From: Delphinapterus leucas
Taxonomy: Eukaryota; Chordata; Mammalia; Artiodactyla; Monodontidae
Assembly: GCF_002288925.2 (NCBI RefSeq)
Contig: NW_022098067.1
Span: forward strand, 4,044,950-4,108,949
Length of the DNA: 64,000 nt
Reading direction: 5' to 3'
Part shown: piece by piece, positions 37,921 to 48,339 of the stretch
How the letters are laid out: each line of letters opens with the position of its first letter
Numbering within the stretch: position 1 is the first letter of the stretch
Made by a program: the position numbers and the translations under genes
The notes under the pieces: model-generated
Databases searched by the model: none
What the model saw: the letters and a program-made list of their open reading frames with translations, nothing else
What the model was told of the DNA's origin: nothing

Positions 37921-38345
37921 TGCCCAACTGGCTCGGGAAGCCTGCCTGGCTTTTGGGCCAGGTGGTACAACCTCAGAGGCCCCCTCCAGACTATGTTGGT
38001 CCTGGGGGCATAGGAGGGAGGCTGGGGAAGAACAGGAGAGGCAGGTGGGAGGGGCCTTGCAGGACCATAGGAGCAGGAGAAGAGTGGAGGACATTTGCCC
38101 CACCCACTCAGCAGGGAAACCTGCTGGGCTCCCAGGTTGGAGCCTCCCTCCAAAGCCTCCTGCAGGACACATGGTCCTGGGGGTGTAAAAGGGAGGTTGG
38201 GGGAGAACAAGAGAGGCAGGTGGGAGGGGTTCCCCAGGACCAGAGGAGTGGGAGAGGAGTGGAGCACATTTGCCCTGCCCACTCGGGCCTAGGAAGCCAG
38301 CTGGGACCCCAGGCCATGTCCCCAGCCCTCTGAGACCAGAGGCAC
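37921..38345 (+). repeat. Tandem ~178-bp monomers in L1-E 5' UTR
   Basis: Two full units and one partial unit begin at about 37921, 38101 and 38276. Each opens with a (C/T)(A/G)CCCA.CT-type motif. The two full units also share GGTCCTGGGGG, GGGAGGCTGGGG/GGGAGGTTGGGG and GAGAGGCAGGTGGGAGGGG. The spacing is 180 and 175 bp. This resembles the promoter monomers known from mouse L1 5' UTRs, though no promoter activity can be read from sequence alone. Confidence 0.8.
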
Positions 38346-39402
38346 AACTGGGTCCCTTGTGTTCTGTTGAGCCTAAGCCCCACACACACACTCCCCCACC
38401 CAGGGCCTTTTACAGCCCTGTGGGTCCTAAGCATAGGCCCCGCCCATGGCATAAACCCACCCCTGCCTAAGCCCCGCCCCCCACAGCCAAGGCCTTTTCC
38501 ACACTTTTTTTTCTTCTCCTCTTTTTTACTCTTGTGGTTCTGTTTTAACTTCCAGTTGTTGTTTCATCTATATTTTTATTTTTATATTCTTTCTAACATA
38601 TCTGTTAGTTTCCTAGTCTAATTTTGTTTTTTACACTTTGTTATTGTTCTCCTATTTTTTTTTTTTTGCACCCCATCTGGCTTGCAGGATCTTGGTTCAT
38701 GAGCCAGGTGTTGGGCCAAAGCTCCTGTCATGAGAGCTCCAAGTCTGAACCATTGGACTAACAGAGAACTTCAGACCTCATGGAATATTCATCAAAGGGA
38801 GATCTCCCAAACGTCCTTATCTTGGCACCAAGACCCACTCTACCCAACAGCCTACAAACTCCAGTGTTGGAAGCCTCACTCCAAACAACCAGTAAGACAG
38901 GAAAAAAATCCCAGTCATAAAAAAAAAAAAGAAAGATGGCAAAAAAATAAGTCACAGATGAAGTAGGAAGGTAAAAACTCAGAAGACCAAATAAATGAAG
39001 AGGATATAGCAATGTACCTGTAAAAGAATTCAGAGTAGTGATAGTAAAGATGATCCAGAATCTGGGAAATAGAATGCAGGCACAGATTGAGAAAATACAA
39101 GAAATGTTGTACAAAGATCTAGAAGAACTAAAGAACAAAAAAACAGAGATGAACAATACAATAGCTGAAATGAAAAATACACTAGAAGGAATAGATAACA
39201 GAATAACTGAGGCAGAAGAACGAATAAGTGAGCTGGAAGACAGAATGATAGATATAATTGCCAAGGAGCAGAATAAAGAAAAAAGAATGAAAAGAATTGA
39301 AGACAATCTCAGATACTTCTGGGACAACAGTAAACACACCAATATTTGTATTATAAGGGTCTCAGAAGCAGAAGAGAAAAAGAAAGGGTCTGAGAAAATA
39401 TT

Positions 39403-39858
39403 TGTAGAGAAATAACTGAGGACATGGAAGGAGACGTGACCCATGAGCTCTCCCCCCAGCAAGCTGGGTGTGTGAGAAAAAGCCAGAACTGCAAACAGTC
39501 CTGGCCACTTTGGGCACTGATCCATGAAATGTCCTCAGTATAATCAGAATAATGGGAACACAAGGAAATGTCCTTGTGCTGCTTTTGCATTCAAGGATGA
39601 AACACGGCATGTTCTTAAGAAAGCCCACTGTATTGTATAATCAGTAAAAGCATATCTGGCTGCTTTGGTATTTCTGGAATGTTAAGTAAACAAGTCTTAA
39701 GATGTAAACTTAGAAAATGCTTAAATAAAAGTCACCACAGCAGGATGAGACAGCGCTGTTATTGCCTGAGAGAGCAGCAGCCCTCTACTGTCGTGTTTCT
39801 GCACAATTCATCTCATGTGATGAGCTTACTTTCAGCCCTGACATAAGAAACTGCAACA
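39403..39858 (+). mobile_element. Solo endogenous retroviral LTR in L1-E ORF1
   Basis: A 456-bp block absent from the other L1s starts TGTAGAGAAA and ends TGCAACA. It is flanked by a 5-bp duplication ATATT at 39398-39402 and 39859-39863. The ends are TG...CA, as for an LTR, and an AATAAA lies at 39724-39729. No internal retroviral sequence is present, so this is a solo LTR left by recombination between two LTRs. The 5-bp duplication fits ERVL-like or some class I elements; the family is not named. Confidence 0.85.
39724..39729 (+). promoter_or_regulatory. LTR polyadenylation signal
   Basis: AATAAA lies about 130 bp before the right end of the solo LTR, where an R-region signal would be expected. 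Its use is not shown. Confidence 0.45.
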
Positions 39859-40351
39859 ATATTTGAAGAGATTATAGTGGAAAACTGCCCTAACATGGGA
39901 AAAGAAATAGTCACCCAAGTCCAGGAAGTGCAGAGAGTCCCATACAGGATAAACCCTAGGAGAAACACACCAAGGCATATTAATCAAACTAACAAAAATT
40001 AAACACAAAGGAAATATATTAAAAGCAGCAAGGGAAAACCAAAAAATAACATACAAAGGAATCCTCATAAGGTTATCAGCTGATTTTTCAGCAGAAACTC
40101 TGCAGGCCATAAGGGAGTAGCAGGATATATTTAAGTGAAGAAAGAGAAAAAGCTACATCCAAGATTACTCTACCCAGCAAAGATCTCATTTAGATTCGAT
40201 GGAGAAATCAAAGGCTTTTAAGAGAAGCAAAAGCTAAGAGAATTCAGCACCACCAAACCAGCTTTAAAACAAATGATAAAGAAATTTCTGTAGGTGGGAA
40301 ACACAAGAGAAGAAAAAGACCCCCCAAAACAAGCCAAGAACAATTAAGAGA

Positions 40352-43300
40352 ATGGTAATAGGAACACACATATTGATAATAACCTTGAATGTAAGTGGAT
40401 TAAATGCCCCAATCAAAGACACAGACTGACTGAATGGATACAAAAACAAGACCCATATACATGCTGTCTACAAGAGACCCACTTCAGACCTAGGGACACA
40501 TAAAGACTGAAAGTGAGGGGACGGAAAAAGATTTTCCATGCAAATGGGAATCTAAAGAAAGCTGGAGTAGCAATTCTCATATAAGACAAAATAGACTTTA
40601 AAATAAAGAATGTTATAAGAGACAAAGACGGACACTACACAATGATCAAGGGAGCAATCCAAGAAGAAGATATAACAATTATAAATGTTTATGTACCCAG
40701 CATAGGAGTACCTCAATACAAAAGGCAAATGCTAACAACCAAAAAAGGGAAAACCGACTAACACAATCATAGTAGGGGATTTTAGCACCCCATTTACACC
40801 AATGGACAGATCATCCAAACAGAAAATAAATAGGGAAACACAAGCTTTAAATGACACAATAGAACAGATGGATTTAAGTGATATTTATGGAACATTCCAC
40901 ATGAAAGTGTCAGAATACGTTTCCTTCTCAAGTGCATGCAGAACATTCTCCAGGATAGATCACATCTTGGGTCACAAATCAACGCTCAGAAAATTTAAAT
41001 TGTATCAAGCATCTTTTCCGACCACAATGCTATGAGATTGGAAATCAATTACAGGAAAAACAACTGTAAAAAAAACACAAATACATGGAGGCTAAACACT
41101 GCACTGCTAAATAACCAGGAGATCAGTGAAGAAATCAAAGAAGAAATCAAAAACTACATAGAAACAAATGGCAATGACAACACAATGACTCAAAACCTAT
41201 GGGTTACAGCAAAAGCAGTTCTACGAGGGAAGTTTATAGCAATTCAATCTCACCTCAAGAAACAAGAAAAATCTCAAATAAACAGTCTAACCCTATACCT
41301 AAAGCAATGAGAGAAAAAGAACAAAAAACTCAAAGTCAGTAGAAGGAAAGAAATCATAAAGATCAGAGCAGAAATAAATGAAATAGAAATGAAGGAAACA
41401 ATAGCAAAGGTCAATAAAATTAAAAGTTGGTTCTTTTGAGAAGATAAACAAATTGATAAACCCTTAGCTAGACCCATCAAGAAAAAAAGGGAGAGGATGC
41501 AAATTAATAAAATTAGAAATGAAAAAGGAGAAATCACAACTGACACCTCAGAAATACAAAGGATTATAAGAGACTACTACAAACAACTATATGCCAATAA
41601 AATGGACAACCACAAAGAAATGGCCAAATTCTTGGAAAAGTACAATTTTCCCAGACTGAACCAGGAAGAATTAGAAAATATAAAGAGATATCACAAGCAA
41701 TGAAATTGAAACTGTAATTAAAATTTTTCCAACAAACAAAAGTCCAGAACCAGATGGCTTCACAGGCAAATTCTAACAAACATTTAGAGAAGAGCTAACA
41801 CTGATCCTTCTCAAACTTTTCCAAAAAATTGCAGAGGGAGGAACACTCCCAAATTCATTCGATGAAGCCACCATCACCTGATACCAAAACCAGACAAAGA
41901 TATAACACAAAAATGAAAATTACAGACCAATATCACTGATGAGCATAGATGCAAAAATCCTGAACAAAATACTAGCAAACAGAATCCAACAATGTATTAA
42001 AAGGATCATTGACCATGATCAAATGAGATTTATCCCAGGAATGCAAGGATTCTTCAATATATGCAAATCAATTAATGTGATACACCATATTAACAAATTA
42101 AGGAATAAAAACCATATGATCATCTCAATAGATGCAGAAAAAGATTTTGACAAAATTCAACTCCCATTTATGATAAAAACTCTCCAGAAAGTGGACATAG
42201 AGGGAACCTACCTCAACATAATAAAGGCCATATATGACAAACCCATAGCAAACATCATACTCAATGGTGAAAAACTGAAAGCACTTCCACTAAGATCAAG
42301 AGCAAGACAAGGATGCCTACTGTCACCACACTTACTCAACATAGTTTTGGAAATCCTAGCCATGGCAATCAGAGAAGATAAAGAAATAAAAGGAATACAA
42401 ATTGGAAACGAAGTAAAACTGTCACTGTTTGCAGATAACATGAATGATACTATACATAGAATATCCTAAAGATGCCACCAGAAAACTACTAGAACTAATC
42501 AATGAATTTGGTAAAGTAGCAGGATACAAAATTAATGTACATAAATCTCTGGCATTCCTATACACTAACAAAAAAAATCAGAAAGAGAAATTAGGGAAAC
42601 AATCCCACTTACCATTGCAACAAAAATAATAAAATACCTAGGAATAAACCTACCTAAGGAAATGAAAACTTGCACTCAGAAAACTATAAAACACTGAAGA
42701 AAGAAATCAAAGATGACATAAACAGATGGAGAAATATACCATGTTCTTGGATTGGAAGAATCAATATTGTGAAAATGATGATACTACCCAAAGCAATCTA
42801 CAGATTCAATGCAATCCCTATCAAACTACCAATGTTATTCCTCACAGAATTAGAAGAAAAATTTTACAATTTGTATGGAAACACAAAAGACCCCGAATAG
42901 CCAAAGCAATCTTGAGAAAGAAAAATGGAGCTGGAGGAATCAGGCTCCCTGACTTCAAACTACACTACAAAGCTACAGTAATCAAGACAGAATGGTACTG
43001 GCACAAAAAAAGAAATATAGATCAATGGTACAGGATAGAAAGCCCAGAGATAAACCCTCACACATATGGTCACCTAATTTACCACAAAGGTGACAAGAAC
43101 ATACAATGGAGAAAAGACAGCCTCTTCAATAAGTGGTGCTAGGAAAACTGAACAGCTACATGTAAAAGAATGAAATTAGAACACCACCTAACACCATATA
43201 CAAAAATAAACACCAAATGGATTAAAGACCTAAATGTAACACTGGACACTACAGAGGAAAACATAGGAAAACCGCTCTTTGACATAAACCACAGCAAGAT

Positions 43301-44094
43301 CTTTTCTGATCCACCTCTCAGAGTAATGAAAATAAACAAATGAGACCTAATTAAACTTAAAAGCTTTTGCACAGCAAAAGAAACCATAAACAAGACCAAA
43401 AGACAGCCCTCAGAATGGGAGAAAATATTTGCAAATGAAACAACAAAGGATTAATCTCCAAAATATACAAACAGCTCATGGAGCTTAATATCAAAAAAGC
43501 AAACAACCCCATTAAAATATGGGCAGAAGACCTAAATAGACATTTCACCAAAGAAGACATAGAGATGGCCAAGGGGCACATGAAAAGATGCTCAACATCA
43601 CTAATTAGTAGAGAAATGCAAATCAAAACTACAGTGAGGTACCACCTCACACTGGTCAGAATGGCCATTATCAAAAAATCTAGAAACAGTAAATGCTGGA
43701 GAGGGTGTGGTGAAAAGGGAAACTTCCTGTACTCTTGGTGGCAATGTAAATTGATACAACAACTATGAAGAACAGTATGGAGGTTCCTTAAAAAATAAAA
43801 ATTGAACTACCATATGAACCAGCAATCCCACTACTGGGCATATACCCTGAGAAGACCATAATTCAAAAAGAGACATGTACCACAATGTTCACTGCTGCAC
43901 TATTTACAATGACAGGTGAATGGATAAAGAAGATGTGGCATGTATATACAATGGAATATTACTCAGCCATAAAAAAGAATGAAACTGAGTCATTTGTAGA
44001 GATGTGGATGGACTTAGAGACTGTCATACAGAGTGAATTAAGTCAGGAAGAGAAAAACAAATATCCTATATTAACACATATATGTGGAATCTAG
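40352..44094 (+). pseudogene. L1-E ORF2 remnant (endonuclease / RT)
   Basis: The start is at 40352 (MVIGTHILI). Endonuclease-type pieces lie at 40400-41310. RT is mainly in the 176-codon piece 41939-42469, which includes [10 protein letters not shown] (motif A) and SLFADN, where the second catalytic aspartate of FADD is N. Just after it the sequence is duplicated and frameshifted. RT thumb-like and C-terminal pieces follow at 42670-43142 and 43478-44094. The end TAG is at 44092-44094. Not functional. Confidence 0.87.
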
Positions 44095-44452
44095 AAAAAT
44101 GGTACAGATGAACCTATTTGCAGGGCAGGAATAAGGATGCAGACATAGAGAATGGACTTGAGGACATGGGTGGTGGGTGGGAAGCTGGGATGATGTGAGA
44201 ATAGCATCGACATATATACCTTACCAAATGTAAAAGAGATAGCTGGTGAGAAGCAGCAGCATAGCACAGGGCAATCAGTGGTGCTTTGCGACTACCTAGA
44301 GGGGTGGGATAGGGAGGGTGAGCAGGAGGCTTAAGAGAGAGGGAATATGGGGATATATTTATGCATATGGCTGATTCACTTTGTTGTACAACAGAAACTA
44401 ACACAGCATTGTGAAGCAATTACATTCCAATAAAGATTTTTTTTAAAAAATT

Positions 44453-44555
44453 GGATACATGCACCCCAGTGTTCATTTTAGCACTATTTACAATAGCCAA
44501 GACTTGGAAGCAACCTAAATGTCCTTCAACAAAGGAATGGATAAAGAAGATGTGG

Positions 44556-44590
<35 letters not shown>

Positions 44591-45023
44591 ATACACACAC
44601 ACATATGTTTATATATATATATATAATGGAATATTACTCAGCCATAAAAAGGAATGAAACAATGCCATTTGCAGCAACATGGATCGACCTAGAGATTATC
44701 ATACTAAGTGAAGTAAGTCAAACACAGAGAGACAAATATCATATGATATCACTTATATGAGGAATCCAAAAAATTGATACAAATGAACGTTTTTACAAAA
44801 CAGAAATAGACTCACAAACACAGAAAACAATGATGGTTACCAAAGGGGAAAGCGGGTGAGGGATATATTAGGTAGTTAGGATGAACAGATACTACTATAT
44901 ATAAAATACATAAACATCAAGGACCTACTCAGGGAACTATGTTCAATATCATATAATAAGCTATAATTGAAAAGAATATGAAAAAGAATATATATATTCT
45001 TTCATATATATATATATATTTAT
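44453..45023 (+). mobile_element. L1-C, segment 2 of 3 (ORF2 end and 3' UTR)
   Basis: It resumes exactly where segment 1 stopped: ATACATGCA, then CCCCAGTGTTCATTTTAGC. It contains the last ORF2 codons, broken by a TA/CA microsatellite at 44558-44628, and the start of the 3' UTR (GAACTATGTTCAATATC ... AAAAAGAATATATATATTC). It is cut again at about 45016-45023 by the retroviral copy. Confidence 0.9.
44558..44628. repeat. (TA)n/(CA)n microsatellite in L1-C
   Basis: TATA and CACACA tracts are inserted between GATGTGG and AATGGAATATTACTCAGCC, which are separated by only about 12 bp in L1-D (37085-37110). It is a post-insertion expansion. Confidence 0.88.
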
Positions 45024-45025
45024 CT

Positions 45026-45250
45026 CCTCTCACCTTCTGGGATGGCCTACACTCTGTGCAGTGTGTTTCTCTCTAAATAAATCCACTTTTTACCTACACT
45101 TTATCTCTCACTTAATTCTTTCTGTGATTAGACATAAATAACCTGAGCTTCATTAAGTCCTGAGACAGTGTGTGATCTCAATTAAAAGAGAGTGGGTTCT
45201 GGCTGGGTTCTAGTCCCTGCACGTGGGTTAAAGTCCAATCTGAGGTGCAC
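45026..45250 (+). mobile_element. Left LTR part of the ERV copy: R and U5 only
   Basis: R (45026-45096) contains CCTCTCACCTTCTG, AATAAA at 45076-45081 and TTTTTACCTA. U5-like sequence CACTTTATCTCTCACTTAAT continues rightward. The U5 end and primer-binding site are not certain, so the right limit is approximate. No U3 sequence precedes it. Confidence 0.7.
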
Positions 45251-46175
45251 GGTTTCAGCTGACATGTTAGAAGGGACACTGAGCCAGCTGTACCAGGGAG
45301 GCTGCTCTGCCAATGTTTGCCTATGTTTGTCAGGCTGGTCAACCCCAAATGTTTTGGGACTCTGATCGGGAACCTAGGTCCAGACCAGGGGAATGATGGC
45401 AACTGGCATGGTTTGCTATAGAAAGATGGTGTGGAATGGCTATGCTTATGCACATACAACAGCAGGTCCAGGACAGAATTGTTGTTGTAGGATTTGATAA
45501 TCTATACTCGTCTTGACTCTGAGGTTTTTCTCCTACATTCTATATTCATGTCTGTACCATTTCTTTCTTTCTTTCTTTCTTTCTTTTCTAAACCCCAGAA
45601 GCCCTGTGTGGCTGCCAAGAGTACTTTTTATTGATAAGTGCTGACCCTTTATTTCCCACTTATAGCTAGACCAACTCCCACTCATTGTCAATCCTTTCGG
45701 GGCCACCTTCTATACATTTGTTTGCATCAACTTTTGGGGCACTATCACCTGGTTGGGAGACTACTTTGGAAGGTGTAGCATCTAAAATACTAAGTGCCAA
45801 TCTTGACCAAATTTCCTGGTGGGTTTTGTCATGAAAGTGGAATTTTGGATAGCATGGGATTTAGAGACATCACCTCAGGCTTGGGTCTGAAATGGATCAT
45901 GTTGCATCATTCCCAACCAATACCCCCCTGGGCCACACATTCCAAGACTGAGAAAAATTGTGACAACAGGAATTAAAAAGGAAAAAACTTATTAGGTTAT
46001 GTAATCAGGTTTGGCCACAATCTGAGTTAGGAAATTTAAATGGAGTGAGGTACCATATGTTCAAATTTTCATGGCCTTGTATTTAGGCAATGGACCCCCC
46101 TAAAAACTAAGTCATGTGTAGCTCAGAGGGATAACTCTAGGAAAGACACAGAGGACATTTTAACAGACCCACCCT
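45250..46175 (+). other. ERV leader / degraded 5' gag region
   Basis: This lies between U5 and the recognisable gag. It contains a (TTTC)n run at 45562-45588 and a 60-codon open frame (45794-45976) with no domain I recognise. The position suggests leader plus decayed matrix-coding sequence; that is inference. Confidence 0.45.
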
Positions 46176-46842
46176 ATGGGGCCATGCAGTACACCAGGTG
46201 GGGAACAACACTGTCCCAAGGTGAACTCACAACGGAATTACCAGGTGAATTCTATTGATAGGTATAGACAGGACCATATGATCACCTGTTTAATAGAGCT
46301 TATGAAGAAACTTACAGTAAAACATGTTAATTATGAAAAAGCGAAAGAGGTCCAACAGGGACAGGATGAAAATCCTGCAGTCTTCCAAGGGAGACTAGTG
46401 GAGGCCTTTAGGAAGTATACAAATGTAGATCCCTCCTCCCCAGAGGGACAGGCCCTTTTGGCTATGCATTTCATAGCCCAGTGTACCCCAGACATCAGGC
46501 ACAAAATTCAGAAAGCAACTGCTGCTCCTCAGACTCTGATGAATGATTTAATCCAATTGGCTTATTTGGTTTTCAATAATAGGGATATGACCAAAAAGAC
46601 TGAACGCACCCAGAGAAATATGCAAAAGGCCCAAATGATTGCAGTGGCTTTGTCCTCTCAGAGACCACCAGTGGTGGGGGTGGGGGTCAGCTTTTCTGGG
46701 ACAATCTGGCCCTGGTGGACCACTAGACCCATGGGTACCCAGACAGGACCAGTGTACCCTGTGTGGACAAAAGGGACAATGGAGGAAGGATTGTGATCAA
46801 TGCACCCTTTGCAAACAGCTAGGGCATTGAAAGAGGGAATGC
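46176..46842 (+). pseudogene. ERV gag remnant (capsid and nucleocapsid)
   Basis: Gag forms the viral particle. The capsid-like part lies at about 46238-46640. Its residues DENPAVFQGRLVEAFRKYT and PDIRHKIQKA fit the conserved class I (gammaretroviral) capsid C-terminal region. The nucleocapsid part lies in another frame and shows two Cys-His boxes. In the first (46753-46794) the histidine position of CX2CX4HX4C is glutamine. The second (46801-46842) keeps C, C, H and C but has an in-frame TGA just after the histidine. A frameshift separates capsid from nucleocapsid. It is broken and cannot give a full Gag. Confidence 0.8.
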
Positions 46843-46923
46843 CCCAGATGCCAGAGAGCAATGGGGATCCCTTGGCCATTGATGGTTTTACAATCAGAAG
46901 ACTGAAGTGGCCAGAGCCCAAAA

Positions 46924-47247
46924 ATGACTCTGTCTAGAAATACCATCTACATAACTAATGTCGAGCTTTGGGTGGTCATTGATGTGGTGGTCCACTTGAT
47001 AAAATTTTTTATATATGCTATTGCAACCTTTCCAGTCTTAATCAAAAAGACTGGAAAACTTAGCAATCATAAGGAGTATATAATGGGGGTGTCAGGGAAG
47101 AGGCAGGGGCACACTTTCCTGGAACCCCTTTTGTGCAACATCAATGGCCAGTTGTTTTTACATTCCTTTCTGTTTGTGCCTGATTGTCCCATCCCTTTAA
47201 TGGGAAGAGATTTATTACCTAAGCTAGGGGCCATTCTGTTTCTCTAG
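46924..47247 (+). pseudogene. ERV protease remnant
   Basis: This is a 107-codon open piece. The C-terminal motif GRDLLPKLGA (near 47199-47230) is the typical retroviral protease motif. The active-site triplet, usually DTG, reads D-V-V at about 46981-46989, so two of the three key residues are lost. Not a working protease. Confidence 0.75.
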
Positions 47248-47259
47248 GGGCAAGGTAAC

Positions 47260-47700
47260 CACCTTCATCACCAAATGATTCTAACAGAAAGTGGAAAGGA
47301 ACAGATTGAATCTGGAGCTGAAATAGAAGCCTTAGTAGACCCTGGAGTGTGGAATATCGAGGTTCTGGGCTTGGCCAAAGATATCCAGTTGGTGGTTATT
47401 AAGTTAAAAAGGGTTATAGAGTGTCTACATATAAGGCACAAATTTCTTTAACCAGGAAGATCCTTGAAAGGGTTTGTAAATAGATTACTAAAATGGGAGG
47501 CCACTGGTCTAACTAAACTAACCATAGATGATATTCAGAGCCTGATAGGAATTTTGAGGGAAAGTAAAACCTCACAACACCGGTGAAGTGGGTGTGTCAG
47601 TCTTTTGATATCATTGAGGTGGCTACCCAATTCTTTGAGAAAGAAGAAAAAGAAGAAAAAATATTTTTCTGGCCTCAAGGGAATAAAGTCATCCTAGGAG
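47260..47700 (+). pseudogene. ERV pol N-terminal fragment
   Basis: The short stretch WNIEVLGLAKDIQLVVIKLK (about 47350-47410) resembles the start of gammaretroviral reverse transcriptase (trp/glycine/leucine pattern before the first RT block). Stops and frameshifts follow quickly. I see no YXDD motif, RNase H or integrase, so most of pol is missing. Confidence 0.55.
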
Positions 47701-48083
47701 GAATTTGCCTGTGCCTTTGAGATGCAAATGTTCTACCTGGTCATCTCTAGTAACCCTTACGTCCACCATCTTTTTAAAATGCAAAATTTGAAAAAATGGG
47801 TAAAGTAATTTAGTATTTGGATAAATAGAAATCCTAAGTGTCTTTTTATAAACATTAGTAAAAAGTGTTTAGCCATCTAGACATGTAACCTTGATTTGCT
47901 CCATTTGCCAGAAGACCAATTTGAATCCAACCCCTTGTAACTGATGGATTTTATGTTGTTGTGCCTGATTCATGGCTGAAATTCTGAAATGCGAACTATG
48001 AGGTCTCTGTTTGCTTGTGTGTTTTTATGTATCTGTATGTGTGTTGCAGATGTATGATATTGCCAAAATTAATTCATAAAAGA
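47700..48083 (+). other. Degraded ERV interior, unassigned
   Basis: No open frame and no env motif I can recognise (no clear furin site, CX6CC or immunosuppressive-like segment). By position it lies between pol and the right LTR. Confidence 0.4.
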
Positions 48084-48092
48084 GCTCTATTT

Positions 48093-48327
48093 GGGCTTCC
48101 CTGGTGGCGCAGTGGTTGAGAGTCCGCCTGCCAATGCAGGGGACACGGGTTCATGCCCCGGTCCGGGAAGATCCCACATGCCGCNNNNNNNNNNNNNNNN
48201 NNNNNNNNNNNNNNNNNNNNNNNNNNNNNNNNNNNNNNNNNNNNNNNNNNNNNNNNNNNNNNNNNNNNNNNNNNNNNNNNNNNNTGAGAGGCCCGCGTAC
48301 CAAAAAAAAAAAAAAAAAAAAAAAAAA
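48093..48327 (+). mobile_element. CHR-2-type SINE inside the ERV, with assembly gap
   Basis: The 5' half reads GGGCTTCCCTGGTGGCGCAG through ATCCCACATGCCGC. Then come exactly 100 Ns (48185-48284), then TGAGAGGCCCGCGTAC and poly(A). A perfect 9-bp duplication GCTCTATTT flanks it (48084-48092, 48330-48338). From the other copies about 82 bp should be missing, so 100 is a placeholder length. Confidence 0.93.
48185..48284. other. Assembly gap of exactly 100 N
   Basis: The run of N replaces the SINE middle. The round number indicates a default gap size. The homologous segment in the SINE at 50680 is about 82 bp. Confidence 0.97.
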
Positions 48328-48339
48328 GTGCTCTATTTA

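Larger units (their letters stand above)
38936..40290 (+). pseudogene. L1-E ORF1 remnant, split by a solo LTR
   Basis: The start at 38936 is followed within five codons by TAA (MAKK then stop). The coiled-coil part stays open at 39038-39415 (125 codons, rich in E, K, I and N). The solo LTR at 39403-39858 interrupts it, and the RNA-binding part resumes at 39864 in broken frames. Confidence 0.8.
37629..44452 (+). mobile_element. L1-E: full-length L1 nested in L1-C, beside L1-D
   Basis: The 5' UTR is GC-rich (about 37655-38480) and contains tandem units of about 178 bp. ORF1 starts at 38936, ORF2 runs 40352-44094, and the 3' UTR and A-rich tail end at 44452. The total is 6.8 kb, including a 456-bp solo LTR in ORF1. 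It is flanked by ATACATACA (37620-37628) and ATACATGCA (44455-44463). Sequence at 37629-37654 precedes the usual L1 start and may be transduced or an alternative start. RT has FADN instead of FADD. Confidence 0.92.

Noticed and set aside
37921..38345. The tandem units as a CRISPR-like or satellite array
   Set aside because: There are just two and a half long units, with no unique spacers, inside an L1 5' UTR in a mammalian genome.
37699..38391. 230-codon open frame on the minus strand, with a second overlapping frame of 164 codons
   Set aside because: It is antisense to the GC-rich, tandemly repeated 5' UTR of L1-E. Length comes from the lack of AT-rich stops; the product is low-complexity P/S/L and repeats with the monomers.
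38758..39525. 255-codon minus-strand frame
   Set aside because: Antisense to L1-E 5' UTR and ORF1, and it runs into the solo LTR. It cannot be a gene of its own.
46176..46796. ERV gag frame as a possible domesticated host gene
   Set aside because: The frame lacks its start region, is shifted before the nucleocapsid, has a stop in the second Cys-His box, and the adjacent protease has lost its active site. All this fits neutral decay.
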